From Candidatus Nitrosocosmicus franklandus (lineage in GTDB: Archaea; Thermoproteota; Nitrososphaeria; Nitrososphaerales; Nitrososphaeraceae): a stretch of DNA of 64,000 nt. Of this stretch, positions 37,446 to 46,301 are shown piece after piece. The first letter of the stretch is position 1, and the number at the start of each line of letters is the position of its first letter. Made by a program: the position numbers and the translations under genes. A model generated the notes under the pieces. It saw nothing but the letters and a program-made list of their open reading frames with translations, was not told the DNA's origin and searched no databases. The stretch lies in contig NZ_LR216287.1 in assembly GCF_900696045.1 (NCBI RefSeq), positions 1,903,854-1,967,853 on the forward strand, given 5' to 3'.

Positions 37446-40133
37446 ATGATTCATGATCTTAACAAGCTTGGACATGAAGATTTTGAAAAGCTTGCACAAG
37501 CCTTGGTTCAAAAAATCATATCTCCTTCTGCCAAAATATATGGGCGTGGAAGGGATGGAGGGAGAGATGCTGTTTATACAGGAACGGCACTGTATCCGTC
37601 CCCAGTAGAAAAATGGGATGGGCATTGGATATTTCAAGCTAAATTTCATGACATTGGTAGATTAGGTCAAGACCCTGCACGTGATGCATTATTAAAAGAA
37701 ATAGAAACTGAATTAGAAAAAATAATCGTCAAGAACAGTCTTCCATGTGATAATTATATTATGATAACCAATGTTAGCCTTACTTCCACACTCGGATCGG
37801 GAACTAGAGACATTTTAGAAGGACTGTTTAATAAATTGAAACCAAAATACAAAATAAAAAATATCGATATATGGAGCGCATCGGAAATAGAAACATTTCT
37901 TATTAATTATCCTGAGATTACCAAATCATTCTATGAATTAAGACAACCACTAGATATTGCAAATGAAATAGTTGTAGGATTGAATAAGAATCAATTAGAA
38001 GTATCATATACAGTCATAGACTTAAACGGTAAACCTGCAGTAGAAGTATATGAACTCTTGTCTAAACTACTGAACGTTCAAAATCAAATAAATCGACAGG
38101 AGATTCCGTTTATCATCCCCGAAAGATTGGAGCATTTGTATGAAAACAGCTTATTGTTCTTACATGGTAGAAGTGGAATAGGTAAATCAAGAACTTTACA
38201 TGAGGTAACAAAAAAACTCATGAATGAAAAAAAGACTATTTACGTAATCAATCCCTATTCAGTCAGTAATTCATACATTAGATATGAAGGTCTTTGGTCA
38301 ATACTATCAAGAATAGGTCCAGATGATGTTCTTGTATGGGATAACTTTCCTAATGGTTTACTTCAAAGGAACCCCGAAACAGGAAGATCCTCATTGGATT
38401 TAATCGGTTCAAGAAAAGTGAATGCAATTATTTCGTTAAGTCCTTTATTTCCTGAAAACTATGTTAATTTTGTGGAAATGATTCCTGATATTCATATTCA
38501 CAAAATTGAGTTTTCTTCAAGAGAAATTAAGCAATTAATTGAGGCCTACGGTCTTAAGCTTAATCCATTTCGAGAAATATATAAGAATCATATCGAACAA
38601 AACCTTGAACAGATATCTGAAATTCTATGGAAAAAGGAACCATCACCTCTATTAGTTTTAGAATATTATAAACAGGTATTAAATACAAGTAACAAGCTAT
38701 CAGATCCGTCACAAGCCATCAAAATTGCGGAAAATTTGGAAACTCCAGGAGAATATTTTGTAAAACAATTCAAATATTTGAAAAAGAGCTCGGAGAACAA
38801 GAACGACATTCATTTTCTCTATACCCTAAAGTTTTGTTATCAACTAGGGATAAGCCGCGAATTATCTCGATTGGATACAATTCAAAAAAATCTTTTTGGG
38901 ACAACATATCCCCTTGAACCTCTACAAACACTGGATTCTTGGATCTATTTATCGGGCCAATATTATTCCTTACATGACCTAGCATTGGAATCAATAGAAT
39001 TGACTAGAGATATCCTGCTCAAAATAATCCAGTATCTGACGAAGGAACCCACAATTATGATGGATAGTGATGATTCTCTTTATCTAGGCGGAGTTTTTGT
39101 TGGCACGCACGTTCAATACTTGCTACCTGTTAATGAAGAAATTTTCCTGCCCCCTAGTTTTGATATTTTGATGAAGGGTGTAATTTCTTTGAAAGAAAAA
39201 ACGATTGAAATGGTGAATTATTGTAACAAAAATAATATTACCATGCACGACCCAGAATTCGCAAAAATGATGGCGGATTTTGTTAACAATAATAGGAGGG
39301 ACTATTTTGGTCTAGGGTTAGGTAAGGGTCTAGCACAATTTTTGGTAAGTTCGGACGAAAACACCCGTTCAAAGAACTGGAAAAAACTTTGTGAATTCAT
39401 TGATCCATATTATGAGATTAGCTATGGATTTGGCCAACAAATAGGAAATGTTTTCAAATCGGTCAGATCCATAGAGAAGGCTGAAATTTGGGATCGTTTA
39501 GTTGATTTATGCAAAATCAATGGAGGTTTTGCTTCTGGATTGGGAGAATCAATGAGCAATTTAATAGAGTTCCTCAATGAAGATGATTTAAATCAGATTG
39601 AAATGGTTTCATTTAATAATCCAGAGTTTTTACCAAATTTTTCTCTACATTTAATGATCCGAATTCAATCATATGAAACAGTTTATTTGAAAGATCATCT
39701 AACCTACCTTCTAAATAATAATCCTAAATTCGCGAATTTGTTCAATAATATGTTCAAAAGGGAATACGATAGTCTGGATAAAGAAGATCAAACACAAATT
39801 GCAAATGAACTAGAGACTCATGACATGATTACTATCATAAGGATTTACGACATTGTATGCGATTTCTGTGGCGAACTAGTTTCAACACAGGGTTATTCCG
39901 AACACATGAAAAAAAATCATTCTGAAATTTTAGATGAAATAATTCAGGAGCAAGGGGAGTATGAGAAGTGCAAATACTGTGACGAAGTAGTCAAAATTGA
40001 TTTTAACGATCTTATCCGACATGCGGGTGATAAACACTATGACACTTTACCAGCAAAACTTAAATCCTTTTATAATGAATGGAAAGCTTCAGGCTTTCCT
40101 CGGATGCAGAGCGATCTAACGAAATATTTTTGA
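37446..40133 (+). CDS. Mrr-like nuclease - STAND-type NTPase - double zinc-finger protein, putative antiviral effector
   Basis: An 895-aa protein. Residues ~1-170 are a PD-(D/E)xK nuclease of Mrr type: GRGRDGGRDAVY (Asp41) followed by WIFQAKFH (Gln64, Lys66). Residues ~220-420 are a P-loop NTPase with Walker A HGRSGIGKS (Lys247) and Walker B DDVLVWDNF (Asp299), like STAND NTPases. A ~380-residue helical region follows. The C-terminus has two C2H2 zinc fingers: Cys805/Cys808/His820/His825 and Cys842/Cys845/His859/His864. The nuclease-NTPase-sensor order matches the plan of Avs-type antiviral STAND proteins; the double zinc finger at the sensor end is unusual. There is no partner gene nearby; it stands alone, next to an IS element and mobile genes. 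Confidence 0.8.
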   Translation: MIHDLNKLGHEDFEKLAQALVQKIISPSAKIYGRGRDGGRDAVYTGTALYPSPVEKWDGHWIFQAKFHDIGRLGQDPARDALLKEIETELEKIIVKNSLPCDNYIMITNVSLTSTLGSGTRDILEGLFNKLKPKYKIKNIDIWSASEIETFLINYPEITKSFYELRQPLDIANEIVVGLNKNQLEVSYTVIDLNGKPAVEVYELLSKLLNVQNQINRQEIPFIIPERLEHLYENSLLFLHGRSGIGKSRTLHEVTKKLMNEKKTIYVINPYSVSNSYIRYEGLWSILSRIGPDDVLVWDNFPNGLLQRNPETGRSSLDLIGSRKVNAIISLSPLFPENYVNFVEMIPDIHIHKIEFSSREIKQLIEAYGLKLNPFREIYKNHIEQNLEQISEILWKKEPSPLLVLEYYKQVLNTSNKLSDPSQAIKIAENLETPGEYFVKQFKYLKKSSENKNDIHFLYTLKFCYQLGISRELSRLDTIQKNLFGTTYPLEPLQTLDSWIYLSGQYYSLHDLALESIELTRDILLKIIQYLTKEPTIMMDSDDSLYLGGVFVGTHVQYLLPVNEEIFLPPSFDILMKGVISLKEKTIEMVNYCNKNNITMHDPEFAKMMADFVNNNRRDYFGLGLGKGLAQFLVSSDENTRSKNWKKLCEFIDPYYEISYGFGQQIGNVFKSVRSIEKAEIWDRLVDLCKINGGFASGLGESMSNLIEFLNEDDLNQIEMVSFNNPEFLPNFSLHLMIRIQSYETVYLKDHLTYLLNNNPKFANLFNNMFKREYDSLDKEDQTQIANELETHDMITIIRIYDIVCDFCGELVSTQGYSEHMKKNHSEILDEIIQEQGEYEKCKYCDEVVKIDFNDLIRHAGDKHYDTLPAKLKSFYNEWKASGFPRMQSDLTKYF

Positions 40134-40749
40134 CAATATGCATCAATTTTCTGTCCATAATATCGTGGGGCCGAAATTTTTCGGAGATATATGAGATAAA
40201 CTTCTCTTAAGAGGATCAACATACTGACCTTGAAAACTAAATAAATTCACTTAAAACGGTCATTAAGATAATCCTTAAATATGAATTATAAAAAATAATT
40301 GAATTCAGAAAATCTACAGAATATTCCAGGACTACTGGCATACATATGGCGATAAATTCTGAATTCGATTGAAAATCTCCCATGGAGGAAAACAATTTCG
40401 CAAGGATTTTGAAATCGAATCAACTAGGAAGATTCAAGAGTTGATCAATCTACTTTAAAAAATGATTGACAAGTAAGCAAGATATTACAAATTATTGGTC
40501 AGTAATAGTCTCCCTTTCTAGTCTTCACAATTTAATTACGAGGTCTAATACAAAAATCATAAAATTGATCTGATGTTTATGGCTATATAGAATTTCCCAT
40601 TCTTACATACCGTTCTACTTTACTGTTATTACACTATAAAAAATTGAGCGAAAGGAATATGAAATTTTTACCTGATAAAACTCCTTGCAAGTATCTTCAT
40701 GAAAATCTGAAGAAATATTATTATTCGAATTGTTTTTGAAAAACCTTTA
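40134..40749. other. Intergenic with inverted repeat and a possible dead coding tail
   Basis: About 615 bases. It holds a perfect 10-bp inverted repeat GAATTCAGAA / TTCTGAATTC (40301-40310 and 40357-40366). A short open frame to a stop near 40459 (KQFRKDFEIESTRKIQELIN) looks like a protein C-terminus without a start, perhaps a remnant. Confidence 0.35.
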
Positions 40750-41787
40750 TGCTTTGTTTCCTAATTCCTTGTTCTTCAATCAATCCCTTTCCCATTCTCT
40801 ATAATCTCCTAAACAGGTTGTAGAGTGACACTTTTATCATCATCTCCTTTACCATGTTATCAAACTTGGTGGCTGATACATACTCACCAAATATTCTCTT
40901 TATTGTCGAAAAGGCCGTCTCAGCCATCCATCTATGTCCGTACTTTCTTTTCTTCTTCCATTTTAGTAGATCCACCTTTGTTTGTTGTATTACTTCCTTG
41001 TTCCTCAACCTATTGTTTTCAAGAGAAACAACAGAATTCTTCCTTACCTTTATACCAGGCGTGATCCCCTTCTCCTGAAGATATTGAAAGTTAGCATTGG
41101 AATCATAGGCTCCATCTCCTAAAGCAGATTTTATCTTTATTACCATCTTGCTTGATCCTCTAGTTGTTGTTGTGGTTGTGGTGGTGGAACAATCCAGAAC
41201 TTGGTTGACCAGTTTCTTTAACACCTTACCATCATGTACCTTCTCATCTGTTACATCCAGAGCAAGTATTTCCTTGGTCTTTATATCCACAGCAACATGA
41301 ATCTTGAGGTAGCCTTTTCTGTTTTGTATTTTCCACTTCTTATCCATCCACTGACCTCTGTTGGTTACCTTGATACCAGTACTATCTATAGAAACTATGA
41401 TGTAATCTTCGTTATAATCAACTGTCTTTTTTCTCTGAATGTCGATGTTTAACTTGTTGATTCTTTTACAGATATGACCATAACTAGGTGGTTTTTCGGG
41501 TAGCCTTTTTCCTGTGGCCTTGATTATCCCTTCGGTTTGCCTGTATGGTAACTGCAAGGAGTAACGTATGTAACCAATGACCAAGATGAAAGAATCTGGG
41601 AATGTAAATGGTTTACCTATCTTACCTTCATTCATCCTATCGAGTTCACAATCCCAACCATCGAGAAAATCGTATGAGAAAAGTATCTCTCCACGTCTTA
41701 CAAGTGATCGGTTATAGGAGGGCCAATCTATCACAAGTAAATAATCTGTGCAATCCCAGCTAAATAGGCTGAGTTAGGCGACAACGC
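40750..41787 (-). mobile_element. IS5-type insertion sequence
   Basis: The transposase gene is flanked by imperfect terminal inverted repeats (GCTTTGTTTCCTAATTCC at 40751 against GCGTTGTCGCCTAACTCA read inward from 41787, 13 of 18 matches). Just outside is an exact direct repeat AAAACCTTTA (40740-40749 and 41788-41797), consistent with target duplication. Length about 1.04 kb. Confidence 0.75.
40799..41734 (-). CDS. IS5-family DDE transposase
   Basis: A 311-aa full-length transposase. DDE residues are seen in VSIDSTGIKVTNRGQW, ALGDGAYDS and RWMAETAFSTIKRIFGEYV; the last is the IS5 family Y-x2-R...E region. The N-terminal part (FPDSFILVIGYIRYSLQLPYRQTEG) is the usual IS5 helical domain. A run of eight Thr (nucleotides around 41161-41190) comes from a trinucleotide-like repeat and may be length-variable. 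No interruption; probably active. Confidence 0.9.
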   Translation of the reverse strand: MIDWPSYNRSLVRRGEILFSYDFLDGWDCELDRMNEGKIGKPFTFPDSFILVIGYIRYSLQLPYRQTEGIIKATGKRLPEKPPSYGHICKRINKLNIDIQRKKTVDYNEDYIIVSIDSTGIKVTNRGQWMDKKWKIQNRKGYLKIHVAVDIKTKEILALDVTDEKVHDGKVLKKLVNQVLDCSTTTTTTTTRGSSKMVIKIKSALGDGAYDSNANFQYLQEKGITPGIKVRKNSVVSLENNRLRNKEVIQQTKVDLLKWKKKRKYGHRWMAETAFSTIKRIFGEYVSATKFDNMVKEMMIKVSLYNLFRRL

Positions 41788-41970
41788 AAAACCTTTAAAT
41801 TAAAAACTTCATAATTAGGTAATTTTTAAATACAATATCAAATTGTATTCTAGTTTGATGTTCTGAAATTTGCTACTCTTTTCCACATATGGTAAGAATA
41901 TCTTAATACTAGGATTGCATGACGACCAGAACATAAAAAGCTAAATGCTTGCTCATCTAAAACAACTACA

Positions 41971-42678
41971 TTGTCAAGAAATAAGGGAGATAAGGATTAT
42001 ACTAAAACTGAGAAAGAGATCCTCATTTCTATGATTAATGATTATCAGATGTTTAGGTTTACTGATGTAGAGATTATGGATCTGTTATCACAAAAATTAG
42101 GTAAGAAAATAGGAAATACTACTTTCTATCGATTAAAGAAAGTAGCAAACAAAAGAAAAATTAGCTCGGTACAATGGCTAGATAACTTTGTAAAATTTGG
42201 GTTGTTGGATTTCTACAAGGAGAGACTAGAAGAAATGATATTGGTTCAAAACTTATTGATAAAGGAATATCTGAAAGAAGCTCATAAGAAAGATGATGTG
42301 AATAAAGATAAGTATCAAAATAAACTCCTAATGAATCAACTTGCAAAGACGATTAGTGATAATTCCAAGATCATGTCAGAAATTGCAGTCGGCCCTGCTA
42401 CTATGGCGAAATTGCTTTCAATAATCCCTAAACAACTTTTGGAAGGGGATATATCATGTGTTGAGAACCATTTTAAAAATATGGATAAAGAAGAAAGAAT
42501 TTTGTGGCCAGGGGGGTCAAGTGAAAATCAAGCATTAGATAATCCTGAAAAAGTAGACCCTTCTAAAGCTCCAACTGCTATATTACCTGCTATAGAAGTC
42601 CCAGTAAACAGTAAATCAGATAAAGATTCAAATCTCGATGAAGAAGCAACAGCCCAAGGTGACCAGCCAATATTCTAA
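41971..42678 (+). CDS. Uncharacterised HTH-like protein in element B region
   Basis: A 235-aa protein starting at TTG 41971. The first ~60 residues (EILISMINDYQMFRFTDVEIMDLL ... KIGNTTFYRLKKVANKRK) look like a helix-turn-helix. The middle is helical (residues 75-160), and the last 60 are low-complexity and acidic with many Pro, Ser and Asp. The plan (HTH, helical body, acidic tail) is reminiscent of small phage packaging or partition adaptors, but no assignment is made. It lies next to the IS5-type element and convergent with the broken mcrC. Confidence 0.55.
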   Translation: MSRNKGDKDYTKTEKEILISMINDYQMFRFTDVEIMDLLSQKLGKKIGNTTFYRLKKVANKRKISSVQWLDNFVKFGLLDFYKERLEEMILVQNLLIKEYLKEAHKKDDVNKDKYQNKLLMNQLAKTISDNSKIMSEIAVGPATMAKLLSIIPKQLLEGDISCVENHFKNMDKEERILWPGGSSENQALDNPEKVDPSKAPTAILPAIEVPVNSKSDKDSNLDEEATAQGDQPIF

Positions 42679-42745
42679 GAATTATATAATAGACCTATGA
42701 CTAAGACATCTAGTTAATTTTCTTTTATCCGTCTTATCTAGTAGA

Positions 42746-43769
42746 TCATAGAAATAATTCCATGATGCATCTCTCTACATCATCCACGAACGTCTTACAT
42801 TTTTCTTTGAACTCCTCAAAAGTGTTACCAGTCAAATCGATATTCTTGAGTAATATTTTGTATCTACTAGATAGCAAAGTTCTTGAAAATGGTGCTTCAA
42901 AGTATTGAGGATAAACGAGTATGCCTGTGGAAACATTTAACGAAATACAGTATATCCACATTTGATTCAAATCATCATCCTTTATTGATGTCTTGTATTT
43001 AGTATCAAGAATCAAAACAATTATGCCTTTTTTCTTGACTATGATATCTGGTCTTATTAATGTTCTTTGTTCTTCATCGATATGTCTGTTAAAGTCATTT
43101 TTTACAGAGTCCCTTTTCTTTAAGGTTTGATTCAAGTAATCTATAAACAAATTTCTCAAATAACTTGTCCATATCGACTAGAAATGATGAAAATTTTACT
43201 TCACCTCTTTTCTCAACATATAGCGAGCTATTTGAAATTACCAGATCGCAAAGAGTAACTATTGTACGATAATGAAATGTGAGTTTATCAAATATGATAG
43301 TTGGAAATTTAGAATAAGAGATCAAAGAAACAGGTTCAAAATAATGTAACAACCTTTTTGCTTTTCGATACAAATCAGGGTTTGTAAAGTATATTTGAGA
43401 TAGATGATACAAAGTATATTTTATTATTCTATTTTCAACGGTATCTGGACCAAAATCAGAATATCTGCAATACATTTTGTTTTTGTAGACCAGATTGTAT
43501 TTCAAATTCTCTTTGATTAATATTCTACCTTTGACATAAGAAAGATTCTCCTCGGTATCATAGTATTTTTTGGAAATTCCTTTTCGACATAAATCTTCTA
43601 CTCTTCTTAACAAATCAGCAACAATTAATTCAAACATGATATTCTCATTCTCCTTTTGGTAAGAAAGATCTTGTTTTCTAAAATCGATTATTTCAATAAC
43701 AGTAGATAACATATATGAAAAGTTTAGTGGATTTACCTTTTGAATTGGGAAAAAAGAGGTATAGTTCAA
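42746..43769 (-). pseudogene. mcrC: McrC-like restriction component, frameshifted
   Basis: Two overlapping frames make up one McrC-like protein. The upstream piece (43769 to 43095) has the N-terminal and middle McrC features: LSTVIEIIDFRKQDL, YCRYSDFGPDTVENRIIKYTL and FEKFVYRLLESNL. The downstream piece (ending 42746) has the PD-(D/E)xK core RPDIIVKKKGIIVLILDTKYK. The shift falls within the A-rich tract at about 43.10-43.13 kb. McrC is the nuclease partner of the GTPase McrB in modification-dependent restriction. No McrB is present on either side, so it is an orphan as well as broken, a leftover defence gene. The upstream edge is only ~30 bp from the iteron cluster. Confidence 0.75.
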
Positions 43770-44421
43770 GTTGTATTACTAACCACAAGTTAAAATTTCA
43801 ACTTGTTTTGACAGTTCTTGATTAACTGTCAAATTACTGTCATTTGTAGATAATTCAGTTTTCTTCTTGATTTGTGCTCATTTAGTTACCAGATTAGGGT
43901 CTGATTTGACGGTTTGACAGTTCTGACGGTAGTTTGTAAATTACTAGGAAAATGAATAGACGGTCTTCATTGTTCTGTTTTTCCTCTAAACAACTAGATC
44001 ACTCCAGTCATCATAGCATTTTTAAAACAACTGTCAAGACCGTCAAACTGTCAAAAAACACTAGATTATTGAAAATACATGATTTTCCTTCACAAATATA
44101 TCAAACATTTCAAAAATCAAACAATATCGATTTGACAGTTCTTTGACAGTATGACAGTAACTGTCAAAATAAGATGAAAAGAATTCAAAACTCATGTGAC
44201 ATAATACAGTTTGAATCATCGTCCTTCTTTATCCCATTCAAGTTTTTAGACTTAGGATTGTCTACAGTGCCAGGAGATAAGAAAACATGCAATCCAATAA
44301 TTATTAGACTCTATTTCAATTCTGCTCGTGTATGTATTAATCCATGTATGTAAAAGTTAAGGCAAATCTGAATTTGTTAAATAGATCTTAGACAGGTTAT
44401 ATTAGTATTAATTCCAAATTA
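43770..44421. other. Non-coding origin-like region of element B
   Basis: About 650 bases without a real gene between the broken mcrC and the IS6-type element. It holds 13 copies of a 7-bp motif (separate entry). The 64-codon plus frame at 43952-44146 runs through the repeats and is an artefact. Confidence 0.6.
43809..44166. repeat. Cluster of 13 TGACAGT/ACTGTCA iterons, candidate replication origin
   Basis: The heptamer TGACAGT (variant TGACGGT) occurs in forward orientation at 43809, 43907, 43915, 43924, 44133, 44144 and 44152. It occurs inverted at 43825, 43836, 44030, 44039, 44047 and 44160. Many neighbours are 8, 9 or 11 bp apart. Two triplets are mirror images: forward G-A-G variants at 43907-43930 (spacing 8, 9) and inverted at 44030-44053 (spacing 9, 8), separated by a ~100-bp A+T-rich spacer. 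Such iterons bind initiator proteins at plasmid and viral origins; here the replicase gene lies 2 kb away. A single extra ACTGTCA occurs at 46270, just past the replicase stop. Confidence 0.75.
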
Positions 44422-45097
44422 GGCTCTGTTAACTTAAGAAAATGATATAGCTTGAAGATGCTCTATTTCTGATATGTTCAGTAAAAGAAACAGAACATCT
44501 TCGTTAGATATTGACCATGCTTTGTATTTGTATTTTCTTGGTTTATCAACTAGAAGTGTTTCCAAAGCAATATTTCATATAAACAAGGTGAAGAGAAGCC
44601 ATGTTGCAATTTGGAAGTGGATTCAAAAGTATAAACCACAGAAGATATCGATCAAAAAGAAAAGGATTTCAGAATTTATCATAGACGAGACGTTGATCAA
44701 AGTTGGACCAGAGTACATTTGGTTATGGGTTACAATTGAACCGGAAAATAGGCAAATTCTCGCACTATCCATCTCTAAGGAAAGAAACATGTTTGTAGCA
44801 GAAAGGTTCCTTGATAGTTTGATTAAGAGTCACGGAAAACACTGTGTATCGACCGATGGTGGAACATGGTATCCTCAAGCCTGCCGATTCCTGAAACTAA
44901 GACATCATATCCATTCCTCTCTAGAGAAAAGCCTGATAGAAAGGACTATGCAATACATCAAGGACAGAACGGAAAGTTTCGATGATTACTTTCCATGTAG
45001 AATAAAGAATTGTAAGTTGAAGCATATACGAAACTGGCTGAATCTGTTTGTCAACTATCATAACAAGGAGCTGATCAACGCTTAAGTTAACAGCGCC
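44422..45097 (+). mobile_element. IS6-type insertion sequence, intact copy
   Basis: Ends are 17-bp inverted repeats matching at 16 positions (GGCTCTGTTAACTTAAG at 44422; GGCGCTGTTAACTTAAG read inward from 45097). It is flanked by an exact 8-bp duplication CCAAATTA (44414-44421 and 45098-45105). Length 676 bp. Related to the dead copy at 24 kb. Confidence 0.92.
44474..45085 (+). CDS. IS6-type DDE transposase
   Basis: A 203-aa protein filling the IS. An N-terminal helix-turn-helix (SLDIDHALYLYFLGLSTRSVSKAI) precedes the DDE core: FIIDETLIKVG, VSTDGGTWYPQACR and EKSLIERTMQYIKDR. Both its length and the 8-bp target duplication fit small archaeal IS6/IS240-type transposases. No interruption is present, so it is probably active and could also mobilise the dead copy. 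Confidence 0.9.
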   Translation: MFSKRNRTSSLDIDHALYLYFLGLSTRSVSKAIFHINKVKRSHVAIWKWIQKYKPQKISIKKKRISEFIIDETLIKVGPEYIWLWVTIEPENRQILALSISKERNMFVAERFLDSLIKSHGKHCVSTDGGTWYPQACRFLKLRHHIHSSLEKSLIERTMQYIKDRTESFDDYFPCRIKNCKLKHIRNWLNLFVNYHNKELINA

Positions 45098-45337
45098 CCA
45101 AATTATGAGATATCGGATCTCTCCATAGCAAGAATTTATTTTGGTATATTTTCTTATAATTTAACTATATCAAAGGAGATCTTTTGGATAATTATTAGAT
45201 CTTTTAGGACTAATATTTCCTTGACTAATAAACAACAACATTAATCATTTCTCAAATGTTATTCTATTATTACGAATTATCCAAGTAATTCATAGATAAC
45301 TATTTTAACCCGACTTAAAAAATAAAATTCTAGTTTT

Positions 45338-45887
45338 ATGATTAAAACTGTCGATGAACATACTGTATCAGAAATTATAATAACAAAAAGACTTTACGAA
45401 GAAATCCATGATAATATTATAAACGGTATCATTAAAAAAATTAAAGGCTGCAGGAAGAATTATCGAATTTGATTTAGAAATTTCTGCGGGGTTGTTTACT
45501 TAAGCTGTAGATGAATTTGGAAAATTATTGATATTAGAGAGAAGCCAAAATACCAAGAATAGGGATATCAAAATTCTATATAAGAATCAATTTACTAACC
45601 ACGGATACAAGTTTACCATTGCGTTTGATTATTTTAACGAAAATAATCTCGAAGATTGTATGACCATAAATAATGAAGGAGATTATTCTATCCATGATTT
45701 TTACTGGAAGGATTTTCATGTTGGACTATTAGCTGATTTTAATAGTCGATTATTTGTTTTTTATTCCGATTTTGAAAGGTATTATGATAATTCAAATGAA
45801 TACAAAATAGTAAAAATGGAAAAGATCGATAAAGAATTTCTGGCAAATGCAATAAAGCGGCTATTGGATCTGGTAACAAAAATATAA
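45338..45887 (+). pseudogene. Uncharacterised gene with a frameshift and an in-frame stop
   Basis: A start at ATG 45338 gives MIKTVDEHTVSEIIITKRLYE ... to about 45445. The frame then shifts (KLKAAGRIIEFDLEISAGLFT), meets TAA near 45502, and continues in the same register as AVDEFGKLLILERS and a 119-codon run ending 45887. Together these give a ~180-aa protein of unknown family with charged and aromatic-rich C-terminal half. Two lesions make a true pseudogene likelier than a sequencing error. It follows the IS6-type element. Confidence 0.55.
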
Positions 45888-46301
45888 CTTTTGATCATAC
45901 GTAGTCTCGTTTCTACTTAAGAAGTAAACAGTATCTAGAATTAATAACTATCAAGCATGGCCGGATTTCAAAAAATAACTTCCTTAAACTGCTATTAACC
46001 ATTAAAAAGTAGATTCTTTAATAGTCTGAGCAAGTAAATTTTCGTATAATTGATTAGAATGTAAACTTGATGATTTTCCTACTGCTTGTATATCCAGAAG
46101 AGCAGATAATTCTATTGACACCCAAATACTCACCCATTTTAGATATACCTTATATTGTCTAATTGTATTTTATTAGACAACGTATTTTAGAGCTTATTTC
46201 GGAATGAAATTAAATATTCTACTAAAAAAATAACCTCATCAATTTTACAATGAATAAAGGGACTCATCAACTGTCAATTATTTTTTAGCAATTTCCTAAT
46301 T
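45888..46301. other. Intergenic 3' of the element B replicase
   Basis: About 410 A+T-rich bases. One isolated iteron-like ACTGTCA at 46270-46276; otherwise nothing recognisable. Confidence 0.35.

Noticed and set aside
43952-44146. 64-codon frame across the iterons
   Set aside because: The codons are simply the repeats and spacer; the region is better explained as an origin.
43809-44166. Possible CRISPR array
   Set aside because: Repeats are only 7 bp, in both orientations, with irregular 1-100 bp spacing and no cas genes.
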